A DNA stretch of 64,000 nucleotides from a virus. The stretch is from positions 45,935-109,934 of IMG/VR virus record IMGVR_UViG_3300028829_002760, one strand, 5' to 3'. Below the pieces are notes generated by a model. The model ran no database searches, had not been told where the DNA came from, and worked only from the letters and a program-made list of their open reading frames with translations. Positions 43,766 through 54,381 of the stretch are shown one piece after another (positions within the stretch are counted from its first letter, which is position 1; each line of letters starts with the position of its first letter). Both the position numbers and the translations under genes were made by a program.

Positions 43766-46700
43766 TTAACATTCTTTAGAATTATCTTTTAAATCATTGA
43801 ATCTAGAATTAACATCAGAGTTTCTAGAGTCCTCTTTAAGTTTATTAGTTAATTTAGTGTCATTAGCTAAATCTTTTACAATATCTTTTGACTCATTTGA
43901 TCCCTCTATATCTACTGGATCTACCTCTACTTCTGGAATAGGTTGAGTTGCTTCTTTTGTTGTTTTATCAAAATTATTCATTAGATCTTCTTCTTTAATG
44001 GTAATCTGTTCATTACTTAATATATTTCTTAAACGTACAGATTGTTTGTTGACTCTTACAATTTCAAAAATTGTATTTTCTTCGTTGTCAAAGATAGGAT
44101 TTTTAAGAATAAGATACTCACCTTTACTCACAGTATCTAAAGACATCTGTGTATTTAATTGCTCTATCCTAGCATCATATGCATCTTTAAGAACACCAGC
44201 ATTTTCTTTATTTTTTAATACCTCTAAAACAGCTGCTTGATAGACTTCTTTAATATTATCTAGGTTAGCACTATTAATCTTTTCAACTAACTTATCAATG
44301 TCTGTCTCTGTTTTTATAGGTTCAGATTCTGTTGATAAAGTTGGATCTACTTGAGTTCTTGCTCCTTTTACTATCTTTTTGAGTTCTTCTCTTGAAGATT
44401 GTCCAGGAACGTCCTCTGGTTTTCCTGATTCAGTCCTTTCATTCTTAGATACACGAGTCCTTTTCTGTACTTTTTGCTCTCCTGTGAAGATTTTTTGGAC
44501 TTTTCTGAAGTTTTTGATTTTGCCATCTTTTGTTAATTTAATTAGTTCAAGATCATTTTGTAATTCTAATAAAGCATTTATTTGATTTTGTATGTCATCA
44601 GTAAGATCACCTCTATTTAATATACTATATCCTAATTGATATAGTTGCTCTACTGTATCTTCTATCCATAATTGAATTTTAAGTAAATCTGTAGAATATA
44701 CAGGAGACTTAACATTTCCATCTAATAATCTATCTAATGCTTCTGGATAATTCTCTGCTAGTATTTCAGTAATAGATTTAGATACAGCAGCAGACAAAGA
44801 TAACTTATCTATTTCTTTTAAGTCTTGTATTTCATCTAGTTTATTAGACTTAGCAGTTAATCTTTGGAAATTATTAGGTAATCTGTTTAATGCAAAAATA
44901 TAATTGTCAGCATTAGAACCATATATATATGTTTTCTTATTACTGTCGTATAAAGATTTTCTTCTAGAACTTAAAGAATCTATTTCAGATTTTAATTCTG
45001 ATATCCTACTTAAAATTTTATTTCTTTTAAACTCATCTGTTTCGTTCTGAAAATTAGATCTAAGTCTTCCAATCTTATTACCTAATTCACCAATTTCTTT
45101 ATCTATTTTAGACATATCAGCATCATTAGACATATATGACAATGCTGTGATTTCTCCTGTTTGATTTCTTAGTACATCATATCTTACACCATTAATACTT
45201 GCTACAGTATCTTCTGCATTAGAAAATGATGCATCTACAACCTCTCCTTCAATAACAGATACTTGACCAATATTTTCTACTGGTGCCATTATTTGCAATC
45301 CTACATCAGCAAGTGTAAGTTTTTCATTAACTATATTGACATTTAGCTTTTCTATTGGGAATACTTCAAATAAACCTTCCTGAGACTCAATTGCTTTTTC
45401 AAGTTTCTCTATCGTAGAATCAAGTTCATCTAACTCTTCTTTACTTCCATATTCTTGTGCTGCAATTCTATCTAATTTAAAAGTATCTAAAGTCATTTGC
45501 ACTAACTCTAGATCTACTTTAGTAGCAACTTCAATAGCAAATGTTCCATCTGCCATTTGAATAAGTTTCCCTACACGTCCTTTGTACATTACATTTTTAC
45601 CTATATTATCTTCTAATGTAAGTTTTGAAGGATCTGTTCCCTCATATCCTGGGGTAGATTTAGTAGTTTCTTTAGTTCGGACAACAAGATTTTCAGGTTC
45701 AGTTTTTACTACACCAAACTCTTCTATTTCAGGTAAGTATTCTAGATCAACTGTATCTTGACCAGTAGGAACTATACCTGCTAATTCTATATCCTCTATA
45801 TAACCAACTCTTTTCTTTTTAGTTTTATCTAATGTAAGACTAAAAGGCATTAGTTTCAATTCTGGAGTAATTCCAGTACTATTATGGAACATATAACCAT
45901 ATATAGATTGCTGTGCCCTAAAATATATAGACTTCTCATATTTACTTTGATCTGGCTTACCAAAATTTTGCCACTTTCTTTCAGTACTTGTTTTAATATC
46001 TACAATAGCAACTGTACCATCTTCCTTAACAAGAATTAAATCAACCTCACCAGTAATACCATTATCTCTTAAAGTTCTATCAAATAGTTTTACATTCTCC
46101 GATAATATTATATAACTACCATCAACAATACCAAGTCTAAATCTAGTTACAATACCACCACCACTTTCTGTAGATACTGGAGCAAATAATTTATCAAATG
46201 CTTTTCTTGACATAACATCTGATATTTTTGTCATTTTACCTTTTATCTCTAACTCAGAGTCATAAGTAAATTCACTAAAGTTAGATTTAGTAGATGCATT
46301 AGGAGTTAGAAATATTCTTATTAAATCATCAACAACATTACCTGCATCAGAAGATTCCCTAAATGCTTCTCTTTTTAAGATTTCTTTTAACCCTTTAAAA
46401 CTACCATCTGTTTCTAATGAATTTCTAATAGCAGCAAGTTTTTCTGGATAAGCAAATGCAGGATAACCTGGACTTTCTCTAGTACCTTTACGATAAACTC
46501 TTTCTTCAAAAGCTATCATAAATGCATTTACCTTATCTTCTGGAGCTACACTATCATCATTAAAAATTTGATCATACAGTTTTTCTATTGGGGACTTTTT
46601 AAGAATTTCACCCGTCTCTTCATCTACTTCATCTTTTAACCCTTGGTAGATAAAAGCATCTGTTTGTTTTATATCATTCTCAACTTCTTCTGCTACTTTA

Positions 46701-49700
46701 GTTGTTCTTTCAGGTCGTGCTTCTGAGTCTTTAAACTTTCTCCCAATCTGATTACCATCTTCATCATAAATAGGTTCAAGCTCATCTTGCTTGTTAATAA
46801 TGTTATCTTGTATAAGATTTACAGTTTCCTCTGCAATATTTCTTGGTGCAGCAACATCTACTCTTGCTTTTAAATATCCTTTTAATGAAGCTAAATCTGA
46901 TTCAATATCTTTAATATTTGCTTTAGTAAGTTTTACTTTTTTACCTGATTTATTAGGATATGATCCATCTTTAAGAAACTTTTCAAATATTTTTATTACT
47001 TGAGCTATTTCATATGTAGTATTTTCAGCACCAATCTGTTTATTAATAAACTTTAACTTAGGAGGTTCAGCTAATCTTTTTGCTTTTTCTTCAGCTTGAA
47101 GTTTAGATTTTTCATTGATGTTTGTAATCAATTCTCCCTGACCCTCTAACCAATTTTTTCTTAATCTTTCATATTGAATCGGATCATTATCTTTAAGTTC
47201 TATATCCTCTTCTAAAGTATCTACTAAATACTCATCAAACAGTTTTGTTATCTCATCTTGATACTCTTGATCAAAATCATCAAATTCTGTTTTAGTAGTA
47301 TATACTTTAGGAGTAAATTCATCTACACCTTCTTTTTCAAACTCAGCTTTAACATCTGCTATAAGTTGATCATATTTTTCATTTATTTGATCAACAGCTT
47401 CTTGAAACTTAATATAAGGTTCAGTTTCTTCAATGTTAATTGTTTTTTTAGAAGGTTCTTTATTTAGCTCTAACTCTACTTCAGATAATTTGTTAGCTGC
47501 ATAATCTCTATATTCTAAAGCCAATAAAGTAGTAGTAACCCTTGTATCAGTATCAGTAATATTTTCAAATTTTAAACTTAACTCTTGTGCTTCTTTTATT
47601 CTTTCTGGATTATTTGCAAACTCACGTTCTTTTTGTGCAAGAAATTCAGGACCTTTTATATTGTCCTTTCTCATTATTTTATCTGCAATAACGTCAGCAG
47701 CTGCTTGTATTTCTACAGCATCAATAGATTCTCGTAATGTTTTTAATGCATCTTCTAAAATCTTTTTATCAGCTTCAAGTTCTGCTCTCCTATCTTCATT
47801 AAGAGTTTCACCTGCAATACGTTTTTTCTCTTCAGACTCATATTCATCTTGAGTTATTCCAAACTTCTCTTCAAACTCTTTGTTGTATTTATCTGTCTCT
47901 TTTTTAATTAAAAGATTTCTTTCATCATTTAATTCTTCAATTTTTTTATCTAACTTTTCTCTTAAACTAAGTTTTTCACCAGCAGGTCTTTTTTCATCTA
48001 ATATTGCAGCACGTCTTAAAACATCCATGTAATCTTCATATAGAAGACTACCTTTATTAATCATTCTATTAGTCTTTACGTCTATAAAATATTCTGGATA
48101 ATAATTATGATCCTCAACCCATTTAGCAAATTCTTCTAAGTCTAGATAAATACCTTGGTCAGCCAAAGTGTTTAAAAGAGTGTTTCTTTCTATGGCAGAA
48201 ATTTCTTGATTAACTATATCTTTAACGAGATCTTCTCTATTATCGTATAGTTTTTTCATAAACCTGAAGTTTCTAACTACATGTTCATAAAAACCATTTG
48301 GACTAGATAGTAATGTTACATAACTATTTAGTACAGAATTTTCATTTCTTAAAAGAAGACTATCAAGTAATGCGTCATACATAACATCTATACCACCTTG
48401 ACTATCAATCTCATTTTGTATGTTAAGTCTATCTTGATTAGTCTCACCTAAACCAATTAATAAATTTTTAAATGATTCCTTAAATGTATCTTTATTTTTA
48501 GTTGATCCTTTTTCAAATTCATCAAGAATTTCTTTAAAGATTTTTAAACTTACTTCTTCATCTTTACCTTTAACATCATCAAGCTGTTCAATTTCCTCTA
48601 TTTTCTTTTTTAGAAGTTCACTACTGGTAAATAGTTTATATGCTCCTTCTAAATTTTCATTATATCTAGTATATAATTCTAAAAGTTCTCTTTTATTACT
48701 TAATTCAGCAATTGCTTCTTGTGTTGTTACAGACTCTAAAGTTTCTATATCAGTTTTTAACATTTCAATTTCTCTAACTAAACCTTGAGGATCAATTAAA
48801 ACACTCATGTCATTCATAGGTGTTTGTCCCAAACTAGTTATAGAATTAAACTGTTTATAAAGTGAATTAATTCTACCTAAGTTATCATCAAAAGACTCAT
48901 GTAAAAAAGTATATGTATTCAGCGCAAGACTAAATGCTTTATTATATACTTGAGCCATTCTATATTCCTCAGTATCTTTCTCATAATTATTAAGATCAAT
49001 TCTGAGATCTTTCATTTTTTCTTTAGCTGTGTTATATCTAAATGCAGTTTTTTCTGCTTCTTTCAATGTTTTACCAAATCTTTCTAAAGCTTTTTCACCT
49101 TGTCCTGGTTGTAAATCCCATGCTTCTTCAATATCACGTGCAGAAGCTTGTTCATATTTTTTATAATGTTCCAAGAACATATTGAATGTGCCTCTTTCTA
49201 AAGATGAATATAATGCAGACTGAAATGCTGCAAACTCAGTATCTCTTATTTCTTTTGTAGTATGTTCTTCAGGATTATCAATTACTTTGGACATTAGTCC
49301 TTGTTGAGCATGATTACTAATTCTAGGATCAAAAAAGAAATTTGCATTTTTATATAGAGTATTTAATTCACTTACTATATCATCTGCCATCTGCTCTCTA
49401 TCATTCATGTAAGTTTTAAACTGAGCATCTTTTTTAAAGTAATCATTATACCCAACTGTAGCATATGATTTAATTTTACCAGGAGCTTGTAGTATTGTAC
49501 CCATTAAAAAACCTGACATAAATACTTCAAATCCTTGAGCACTCCATTGTTTAGCAATAGCATCTCCTAGTATACCTGATGCATATCTTATGTTTCTAGA
49601 ATCAGGATTTTTAAAAGCTTCTAAATAATAATGTTGTGTAGCTTCTTGTAAAACATCTTGAGCAACCTCTTGAACACCTTCCATTACATTAGCTTTAAAG

Positions 49701-51139
49701 TAATTTAAACCTACTTTACCATATGTAGATGGTTTAACTAATGATTTTATAGCATTAACTAAATTAATCTTTTGTTTTACAAATTGACCTTCTAAAGCTT
49801 TTTTACCAGGTTCAAATAATACTTGATACTCTTTACCTACAGTAGTTATAGTTTTACCAAATGCAAACTTAGGTACACCTTTTAAAAAACTAGCTTTTGT
49901 TATAGAAGGGAAAACTAACTTATTAGTATAGTATATTAAAGCAGTATTATTATGTGTATTCCACCAAGATCCTGCTGAAGACTCAAGCATTAACTTTTCC
50001 TGCTCTTCTAAATTTGGAGCTCTATTTTCTTTTTCTACAAATGCATTATATAACTTATCATATAATTCATTTTTTGTAAAACCACCTTCTAATTTACCTT
50101 CTGACAATGCTAAGTTCATAGCCATAACATCATGCCAAAATGCACCAGCAGTTGTAGTACTTCTTGCTACATTACTTAAATTACTAGTATTTTTTAAAGC
50201 AGTAGCTGTATTTTGTAAGGGGTTTGCAAAATTACCAAAGTTTGTACCAGCTTTTTTCCAATATTCTTTTGCTTTAGATATATTAGTATAAGATTTAACA
50301 TCGTCTAATAGTTTAGCTGTACCTTTTGCAAGATTTGCAAAACCTTTTGGTAAGTTTAATAATTTTCTTAAACCAGTAGAAGCACCAGCTGCAGCACCAC
50401 CAGGTCCTCCAAATAAACTACCAATTAATGCACCCTCCATAGCACCTTCTGTTAAGATACCCATAGAATAAGATGCAGAGTTTAAAAGATTTACTGTAAA
50501 TCCTCCAAATCCACCTTTAGTAGATTGAGCTAATGCATTATAGTATTGATAATCTCTAGCTCCTTCAGGATCAGCTGCAAATAATCCATCACCACTTATT
50601 ATACTTTTGTAAGATTTAATAGGATCAATTATACCTTTAGTAAACATTGGCCAAGCAGAGTGTGTTGCCCATCTACTTAAATCATCACCAAATGTAGTAT
50701 TTTGATTAAACCAGGTTTCATTATCTATTAAAGGGTGGAAACCTACTTTATTAAATGTTTCTTGACCGTAAGCTTTATATCTATCTCTAAATGTACCAGT
50801 AGGTGATGCATCATAAGCATAGGGTTCAGCATAGTTACTATAATCTGTAAGACTATTTATATTTTGCTGTTGTTTAGCAATCATAGAAGCAAAAGGTGAC
50901 ATTGCACCTTGTTGACTTAATTGATTTATAGCAGATGGAGGTACATTAGGTGATACACCTGCAGTACCATCTTTAATAAAATTGGTAGGATTGACAAAAT
51001 TATCCTGCCACTTTAAAGTTGGATCTATAGGTTGCTCAATTTTAGCAGGATCTAAAAAATCACTTTGTGCTGCTAATTGATTAATTTGAGCATTTTGATT
51101 ACCTAAGTTTTCTGCACCTTCTATTGTTTCTTCAGCCAT
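43766..51139 (-). CDS. Giant virion protein with PD-(D/E)XK-like nuclease motif
   Basis: A 2457-residue protein starting MAEETIEGAENLGN. A glycine-rich hydrophobic segment near 235-260 (MEGALIGSLFGGPGGAAAGA) could insert into a membrane. The long centre (about 600-1350) is charged and coiled-coil-like. Residues 1698-1716 read EVDLILVK...VAIVDIKTST: Asp1700, Asp1714 and Lys1716 fit the PD-(D/E)XK nuclease core, a resemblance not proven by structure. A basic, disordered-looking region (about 2200-2270) follows. It is the first of the three giants in the leftward operon, 1 base before the polymerase-like gene. Packaged cargo or ejection protein is the likely role. Confidence 0.7.
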   Translation of the reverse strand: MAEETIEGAENLGNQNAQINQLAAQSDFLDPAKIEQPIDPTLKWQDNFVNPTNFIKDGTAGVSPNVPPSAINQLSQQGAMSPFASMIAKQQQNINSLTDYSNYAEPYAYDASPTGTFRDRYKAYGQETFNKVGFHPLIDNETWFNQNTTFGDDLSRWATHSAWPMFTKGIIDPIKSYKSIISGDGLFAADPEGARDYQYYNALAQSTKGGFGGFTVNLLNSASYSMGILTEGAMEGALIGSLFGGPGGAAAGASTGLRKLLNLPKGFANLAKGTAKLLDDVKSYTNISKAKEYWKKAGTNFGNFANPLQNTATALKNTSNLSNVARSTTTAGAFWHDVMAMNLALSEGKLEGGFTKNELYDKLYNAFVEKENRAPNLEEQEKLMLESSAGSWWNTHNNTALIYYTNKLVFPSITKASFLKGVPKFAFGKTITTVGKEYQVLFEPGKKALEGQFVKQKINLVNAIKSLVKPSTYGKVGLNYFKANVMEGVQEVAQDVLQEATQHYYLEAFKNPDSRNIRYASGILGDAIAKQWSAQGFEVFMSGFLMGTILQAPGKIKSYATVGYNDYFKKDAQFKTYMNDREQMADDIVSELNTLYKNANFFFDPRISNHAQQGLMSKVIDNPEEHTTKEIRDTEFAAFQSALYSSLERGTFNMFLEHYKKYEQASARDIEEAWDLQPGQGEKALERFGKTLKEAEKTAFRYNTAKEKMKDLRIDLNNYEKDTEEYRMAQVYNKAFSLALNTYTFLHESFDDNLGRINSLYKQFNSITSLGQTPMNDMSVLIDPQGLVREIEMLKTDIETLESVTTQEAIAELSNKRELLELYTRYNENLEGAYKLFTSSELLKKKIEEIEQLDDVKGKDEEVSLKIFKEILDEFEKGSTKNKDTFKESFKNLLIGLGETNQDRLNIQNEIDSQGGIDVMYDALLDSLLLRNENSVLNSYVTLLSSPNGFYEHVVRNFRFMKKLYDNREDLVKDIVNQEISAIERNTLLNTLADQGIYLDLEEFAKWVEDHNYYPEYFIDVKTNRMINKGSLLYEDYMDVLRRAAILDEKRPAGEKLSLREKLDKKIEELNDERNLLIKKETDKYNKEFEEKFGITQDEYESEEKKRIAGETLNEDRRAELEADKKILEDALKTLRESIDAVEIQAAADVIADKIMRKDNIKGPEFLAQKEREFANNPERIKEAQELSLKFENITDTDTRVTTTLLALEYRDYAANKLSEVELELNKEPSKKTINIEETEPYIKFQEAVDQINEKYDQLIADVKAEFEKEGVDEFTPKVYTTKTEFDDFDQEYQDEITKLFDEYLVDTLEEDIELKDNDPIQYERLRKNWLEGQGELITNINEKSKLQAEEKAKRLAEPPKLKFINKQIGAENTTYEIAQVIKIFEKFLKDGSYPNKSGKKVKLTKANIKDIESDLASLKGYLKARVDVAAPRNIAEETVNLIQDNIINKQDELEPIYDEDGNQIGRKFKDSEARPERTTKVAEEVENDIKQTDAFIYQGLKDEVDEETGEILKKSPIEKLYDQIFNDDSVAPEDKVNAFMIAFEERVYRKGTRESPGYPAFAYPEKLAAIRNSLETDGSFKGLKEILKREAFRESSDAGNVVDDLIRIFLTPNASTKSNFSEFTYDSELEIKGKMTKISDVMSRKAFDKLFAPVSTESGGGIVTRFRLGIVDGSYIILSENVKLFDRTLRDNGITGEVDLILVKEDGTVAIVDIKTSTERKWQNFGKPDQSKYEKSIYFRAQQSIYGYMFHNSTGITPELKLMPFSLTLDKTKKKRVGYIEDIELAGIVPTGQDTVDLEYLPEIEEFGVVKTEPENLVVRTKETTKSTPGYEGTDPSKLTLEDNIGKNVMYKGRVGKLIQMADGTFAIEVATKVDLELVQMTLDTFKLDRIAAQEYGSKEELDELDSTIEKLEKAIESQEGLFEVFPIEKLNVNIVNEKLTLADVGLQIMAPVENIGQVSVIEGEVVDASFSNAEDTVASINGVRYDVLRNQTGEITALSYMSNDADMSKIDKEIGELGNKIGRLRSNFQNETDEFKRNKILSRISELKSEIDSLSSRRKSLYDSNKKTYIYGSNADNYIFALNRLPNNFQRLTAKSNKLDEIQDLKEIDKLSLSAAVSKSITEILAENYPEALDRLLDGNVKSPVYSTDLLKIQLWIEDTVEQLYQLGYSILNRGDLTDDIQNQINALLELQNDLELIKLTKDGKIKNFRKVQKIFTGEQKVQKRTRVSKNERTESGKPEDVPGQSSREELKKIVKGARTQVDPTLSTESEPIKTETDIDKLVEKINSANLDNIKEVYQAAVLEVLKNKENAGVLKDAYDARIEQLNTQMSLDTVSKGEYLILKNPIFDNEENTIFEIVRVNKQSVRLRNILSNEQITIKEEDLMNNFDKTTKEATQPIPEVEVDPVDIEGSNESKDIVKDLANDTKLTNKLKEDSRNSDVNSRFNDLKDNSKEC

Positions 51140-51144
51140 TTTAA

Positions 51145-51156
51145 TTAACTAGTTAA
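51145..51156. repeat. 12-bp palindrome at gene junction
   Basis: TTAACTAGTTAA, a perfect palindrome covering the stop codon of the 1056-residue gene, between it and the giant at 43766-51139. Confidence 0.5.
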
Positions 51157-54100
51157 TAAGCCCAAAAAGACTTGTTTATTGATGTACCAAAAGCTTGTTC
51201 AGCTTTTTCTTTAGCTTCGGCATCACCACTATTTACTATATTTCTAAATGTTTGGAAATTTGCTTCGGTAGCTAATTGAATTGTTTTCCACATTTCTAAC
51301 TCTCTAGAATCTATTTCTTTACCAGATTTACTATCTAGGTCAAAATTCAATGAGTGTTCTATAATGCTTCCATCAGGTGTCAATTCTTTGTACACTCCTG
51401 TACCCATATAATTACCTTCACCTGCTACTTTTGTTATTTTATAAAAACCATTACCAGCTGGATCTTCATATGTTATAGGTTGATTTTTTAATACTATTTC
51501 AGTAGCTGTTGGGAATTGTTTACTATACAAAGGATTCCCTAACCATACTGATTCTGGTGCAATAAATGTTAAACCATTTTGAGATATACTATCTATATAA
51601 GTACTTATAGCAGTTCCATTAACACCATCTCCTAAACCTTCTATAACTTCTTTTAGTAATTTCTTTGGTGCATATAATGTCATTGAACCAAGATCTTTAC
51701 TTTCCATAGATACGGAACTTGCTCCAATACTAAATGGATCTAAATCTTGATTCTTTTTTAACATTCTACTTCTAAGTGCTCTAATAATAGAAAGTGCTTG
51801 TTGTTGAGTTATCCCAGAATCGTCTTCAATATCTTCAGGTCTTATATTACCTTGAGTTGTAACTCTATATTTAGTATTATCCTGATTCCAATTAGTACCT
51901 AATACAATGTCAAACATATTTCTTGCTGCAACATTACCTGGATCAACCCACACACTTGGTGATACCTGCATAACTGTACTCTCAGATGCTATACCAAATC
52001 TATCTGAAGTAGATTCATCCATCTTACTTCTTATTTCATCTGCAAAATATGAATTTAATTGACCTTCAGAATTAGGGTTAAGTATTTTTTGTTCATATGC
52101 TAAATCATAAATATCTTTAACCCATGAAGCTGGTTTTTTAGTATCTGTCCTATCTCCTTGAAACATACCCGTCCACGGCATAACATAATTATACCATTTT
52201 GCATCTCTTTCTGCATTAACATTCATTGCAATATTAAACCCAAGAATATTATTAACTTCATCATCTACTTCAGCAGCCATTTGATCAAATGCAGTTTGAT
52301 CTCCTTTAGAGTCAAGAGTATATCTAGTCATTAATACATCTACAGCAGCATCAATTCTTTCCTGATTATATACAATGTTAGGATTAGAGTCAGCTGCCAT
52401 TTTTGTAATGTCTTGTATAGATTTAGTTACCTCTTCTTCAATTAATGTATAATTCTTAATATCTATATCTTGCATTGCAATATCCATTCTATTAAGTTGT
52501 TCCATTTTTAACATTGCTTGATCTGACAAATATGTATTTGATATGCCTGAACCTTTATGTTTACCAACCCAATTTTGTAATGATTTATTTAAAACATGTA
52601 TTCTACCATCTTTAACAACATTTTTACTAAACTTACTTGGATTTGAAATATAGTCACTAAATATATTATCCCATACTTTTTTAATATCTTGATAAGTACC
52701 TTTAGAACCTTTACTATCTAATATTAATCTAGCTGTTCTATCACTAGGGTTAATTTGTTCTATAAATTGTGCTAATTGAGCTTTACTAAATGATTTCTTT
52801 TCATCAACTCCTGTTTGAATCATTTTCATTATATGATCAACTCCATTAGTAGCATCATATTTAGCCATTACTCTATCAAATGATCTTTCTTGAAGTTCCT
52901 GAAAAGACATTTCATCCCCTTCTCTACCACCAGTACTTTGACCAGGATCTCCAGCTTCTTCTGTAGCTAAGTTAAACCCATTCATTTGTGGAGATTTAAT
53001 AACTTTTCCTCTAAAGTCACGATGCCAATATCCTTTTTTAAGCATATCATCTTCCATTTTTTGATATGCTTTATTACTAGCTATTTTATCAATTTCTTTA
53101 TTTCTTAAATCAGATCTATATTTAGCTAGTCCAACTTGATTTACTTTGTATGTAGATGAGCTAGTTATATCTGCATAATTTCTTGCTGCTTCTAATATAT
53201 CTTGTTCAGCAAATATAGATGCGTAACCAGCATCAACTTTCATTCTTGCTAAATCTATATCTCCAATATCATTAGAGTCTTGATAACCTTGTACAGTTGC
53301 TGTAGATTGATCATCATTTAATTGATCATTTATCCTTCTAGTATCATCAGCTATTGATGCTTCTACAGCAAACAGTTCTTCAAGAGATTTTCCATAGTTA
53401 GTTTGTTGTGGGTTTACATGACCACTTTTAACTTGTTGTTCTAATTGACCTTGTAAATCTTGTGTAGTTTCTAAATTATCTTGTGCCGTGTTATTTTTTA
53501 TTGAGGCATTCTTTCTTAACCAATCCATCTTACCACGGATATAATCTTTTTCAGCTTCTGCAGAATTACCAAACTTTTCTGAATTTTGATATGCATAATT
53601 CATTCTTTCAACAAATGCTTTTTCTCTATACATATCTTGTATGTCAGGTCTATTAGCATATTCAGCTGAAAACATTTGTTGTAAAGTTGGTAAAATAACT
53701 TCACCATTTTTCTTTCTAACATAATATAATCCAGAAGGATGTGGTATATCTACAGTTTTGCTAACGTTATACTTCTTAGCTAAATCCATGTACTCTGTTA
53801 CAGCATTTACAAAAGGGGTATACTGTGCATTTTTAAAATTTAAAGTCTCTTCAATATTAGAATCTTTAAACATTTGTCTTCTTAACTCTAATCCTTGTAC
53901 ACCTGTAGACCAGTATTGTTTTCTCTGATCTTTATCTTGTGATGTTTTTAAAGCATTAGAACTATTATAAGTATTTACCCAGTTTTTAGTCCAAGCCATA
54001 TCTTTCATAAGATATTTATCCTCATAAAAAGGTCTAAATACTTGCATAGCTTGATTAACATTTTGCTCTAATGATAAATCTAAACCAGAAACTCTTTTTA

Positions 54101-54323
54101 AATTAAAATCAATTTGTTTTATTAATTCATCTTTCTTTTTAATATTAGTATCATGAGTAAGTTCAGAACTATATAATTGACCATATAAATTATTTAATTG
54201 TTTCCAATTAGTATCATATTGTGTTTGCTTTGCTTGTAAAGCATTAGCATAGAAATTATAATCAGGTTGAAAAGGCTGATAATCTGGTATAAAATCTGTT
54301 ACTCCTTGTAAATACGTTGCCAT
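51153..54323 (-). CDS. Structural protein of crAss-like type
   Basis: A 1056-residue protein starting MATYLQGVTDFIPDYQPFQP, an N-terminus that I recall from structural proteins of crAss-like phages. The first 120 residues form helices with heptad-like periodicity; the rest is helical and charged, with beta-rich parts near the C-terminus. No catalytic motif, signal peptide or membrane segment. It lies between a 1046-residue structural protein and the giants, so a virion role (tail, portal-side or cargo) is likely. The coding end overlaps a 12-bp palindrome. Confidence 0.65.
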   Translation of the reverse strand: MATYLQGVTDFIPDYQPFQPDYNFYANALQAKQTQYDTNWKQLNNLYGQLYSSELTHDTNIKKKDELIKQIDFNLKRVSGLDLSLEQNVNQAMQVFRPFYEDKYLMKDMAWTKNWVNTYNSSNALKTSQDKDQRKQYWSTGVQGLELRRQMFKDSNIEETLNFKNAQYTPFVNAVTEYMDLAKKYNVSKTVDIPHPSGLYYVRKKNGEVILPTLQQMFSAEYANRPDIQDMYREKAFVERMNYAYQNSEKFGNSAEAEKDYIRGKMDWLRKNASIKNNTAQDNLETTQDLQGQLEQQVKSGHVNPQQTNYGKSLEELFAVEASIADDTRRINDQLNDDQSTATVQGYQDSNDIGDIDLARMKVDAGYASIFAEQDILEAARNYADITSSSTYKVNQVGLAKYRSDLRNKEIDKIASNKAYQKMEDDMLKKGYWHRDFRGKVIKSPQMNGFNLATEEAGDPGQSTGGREGDEMSFQELQERSFDRVMAKYDATNGVDHIMKMIQTGVDEKKSFSKAQLAQFIEQINPSDRTARLILDSKGSKGTYQDIKKVWDNIFSDYISNPSKFSKNVVKDGRIHVLNKSLQNWVGKHKGSGISNTYLSDQAMLKMEQLNRMDIAMQDIDIKNYTLIEEEVTKSIQDITKMAADSNPNIVYNQERIDAAVDVLMTRYTLDSKGDQTAFDQMAAEVDDEVNNILGFNIAMNVNAERDAKWYNYVMPWTGMFQGDRTDTKKPASWVKDIYDLAYEQKILNPNSEGQLNSYFADEIRSKMDESTSDRFGIASESTVMQVSPSVWVDPGNVAARNMFDIVLGTNWNQDNTKYRVTTQGNIRPEDIEDDSGITQQQALSIIRALRSRMLKKNQDLDPFSIGASSVSMESKDLGSMTLYAPKKLLKEVIEGLGDGVNGTAISTYIDSISQNGLTFIAPESVWLGNPLYSKQFPTATEIVLKNQPITYEDPAGNGFYKITKVAGEGNYMGTGVYKELTPDGSIIEHSLNFDLDSKSGKEIDSRELEMWKTIQLATEANFQTFRNIVNSGDAEAKEKAEQAFGTSINKSFWAY

Positions 54324-54364
54324 AACTTTCTTTCTGTAAAAATATTAAAATTTTATAAGTTTAT

Positions 54365-54381
54365 TAAACTTGTAAAGTTTA
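54365..54381. repeat. Short inverted repeat at gene junction
   Basis: TAAACTT (54365-54371) and AAGTTTA (54375-54381) with a GTA loop. It covers the stop codon of the 1046-residue gene; an additional AAGTTT copy upstream forms alternative pairings. Weak hairpin, possibly an RNA processing or regulatory site. Confidence 0.45.
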
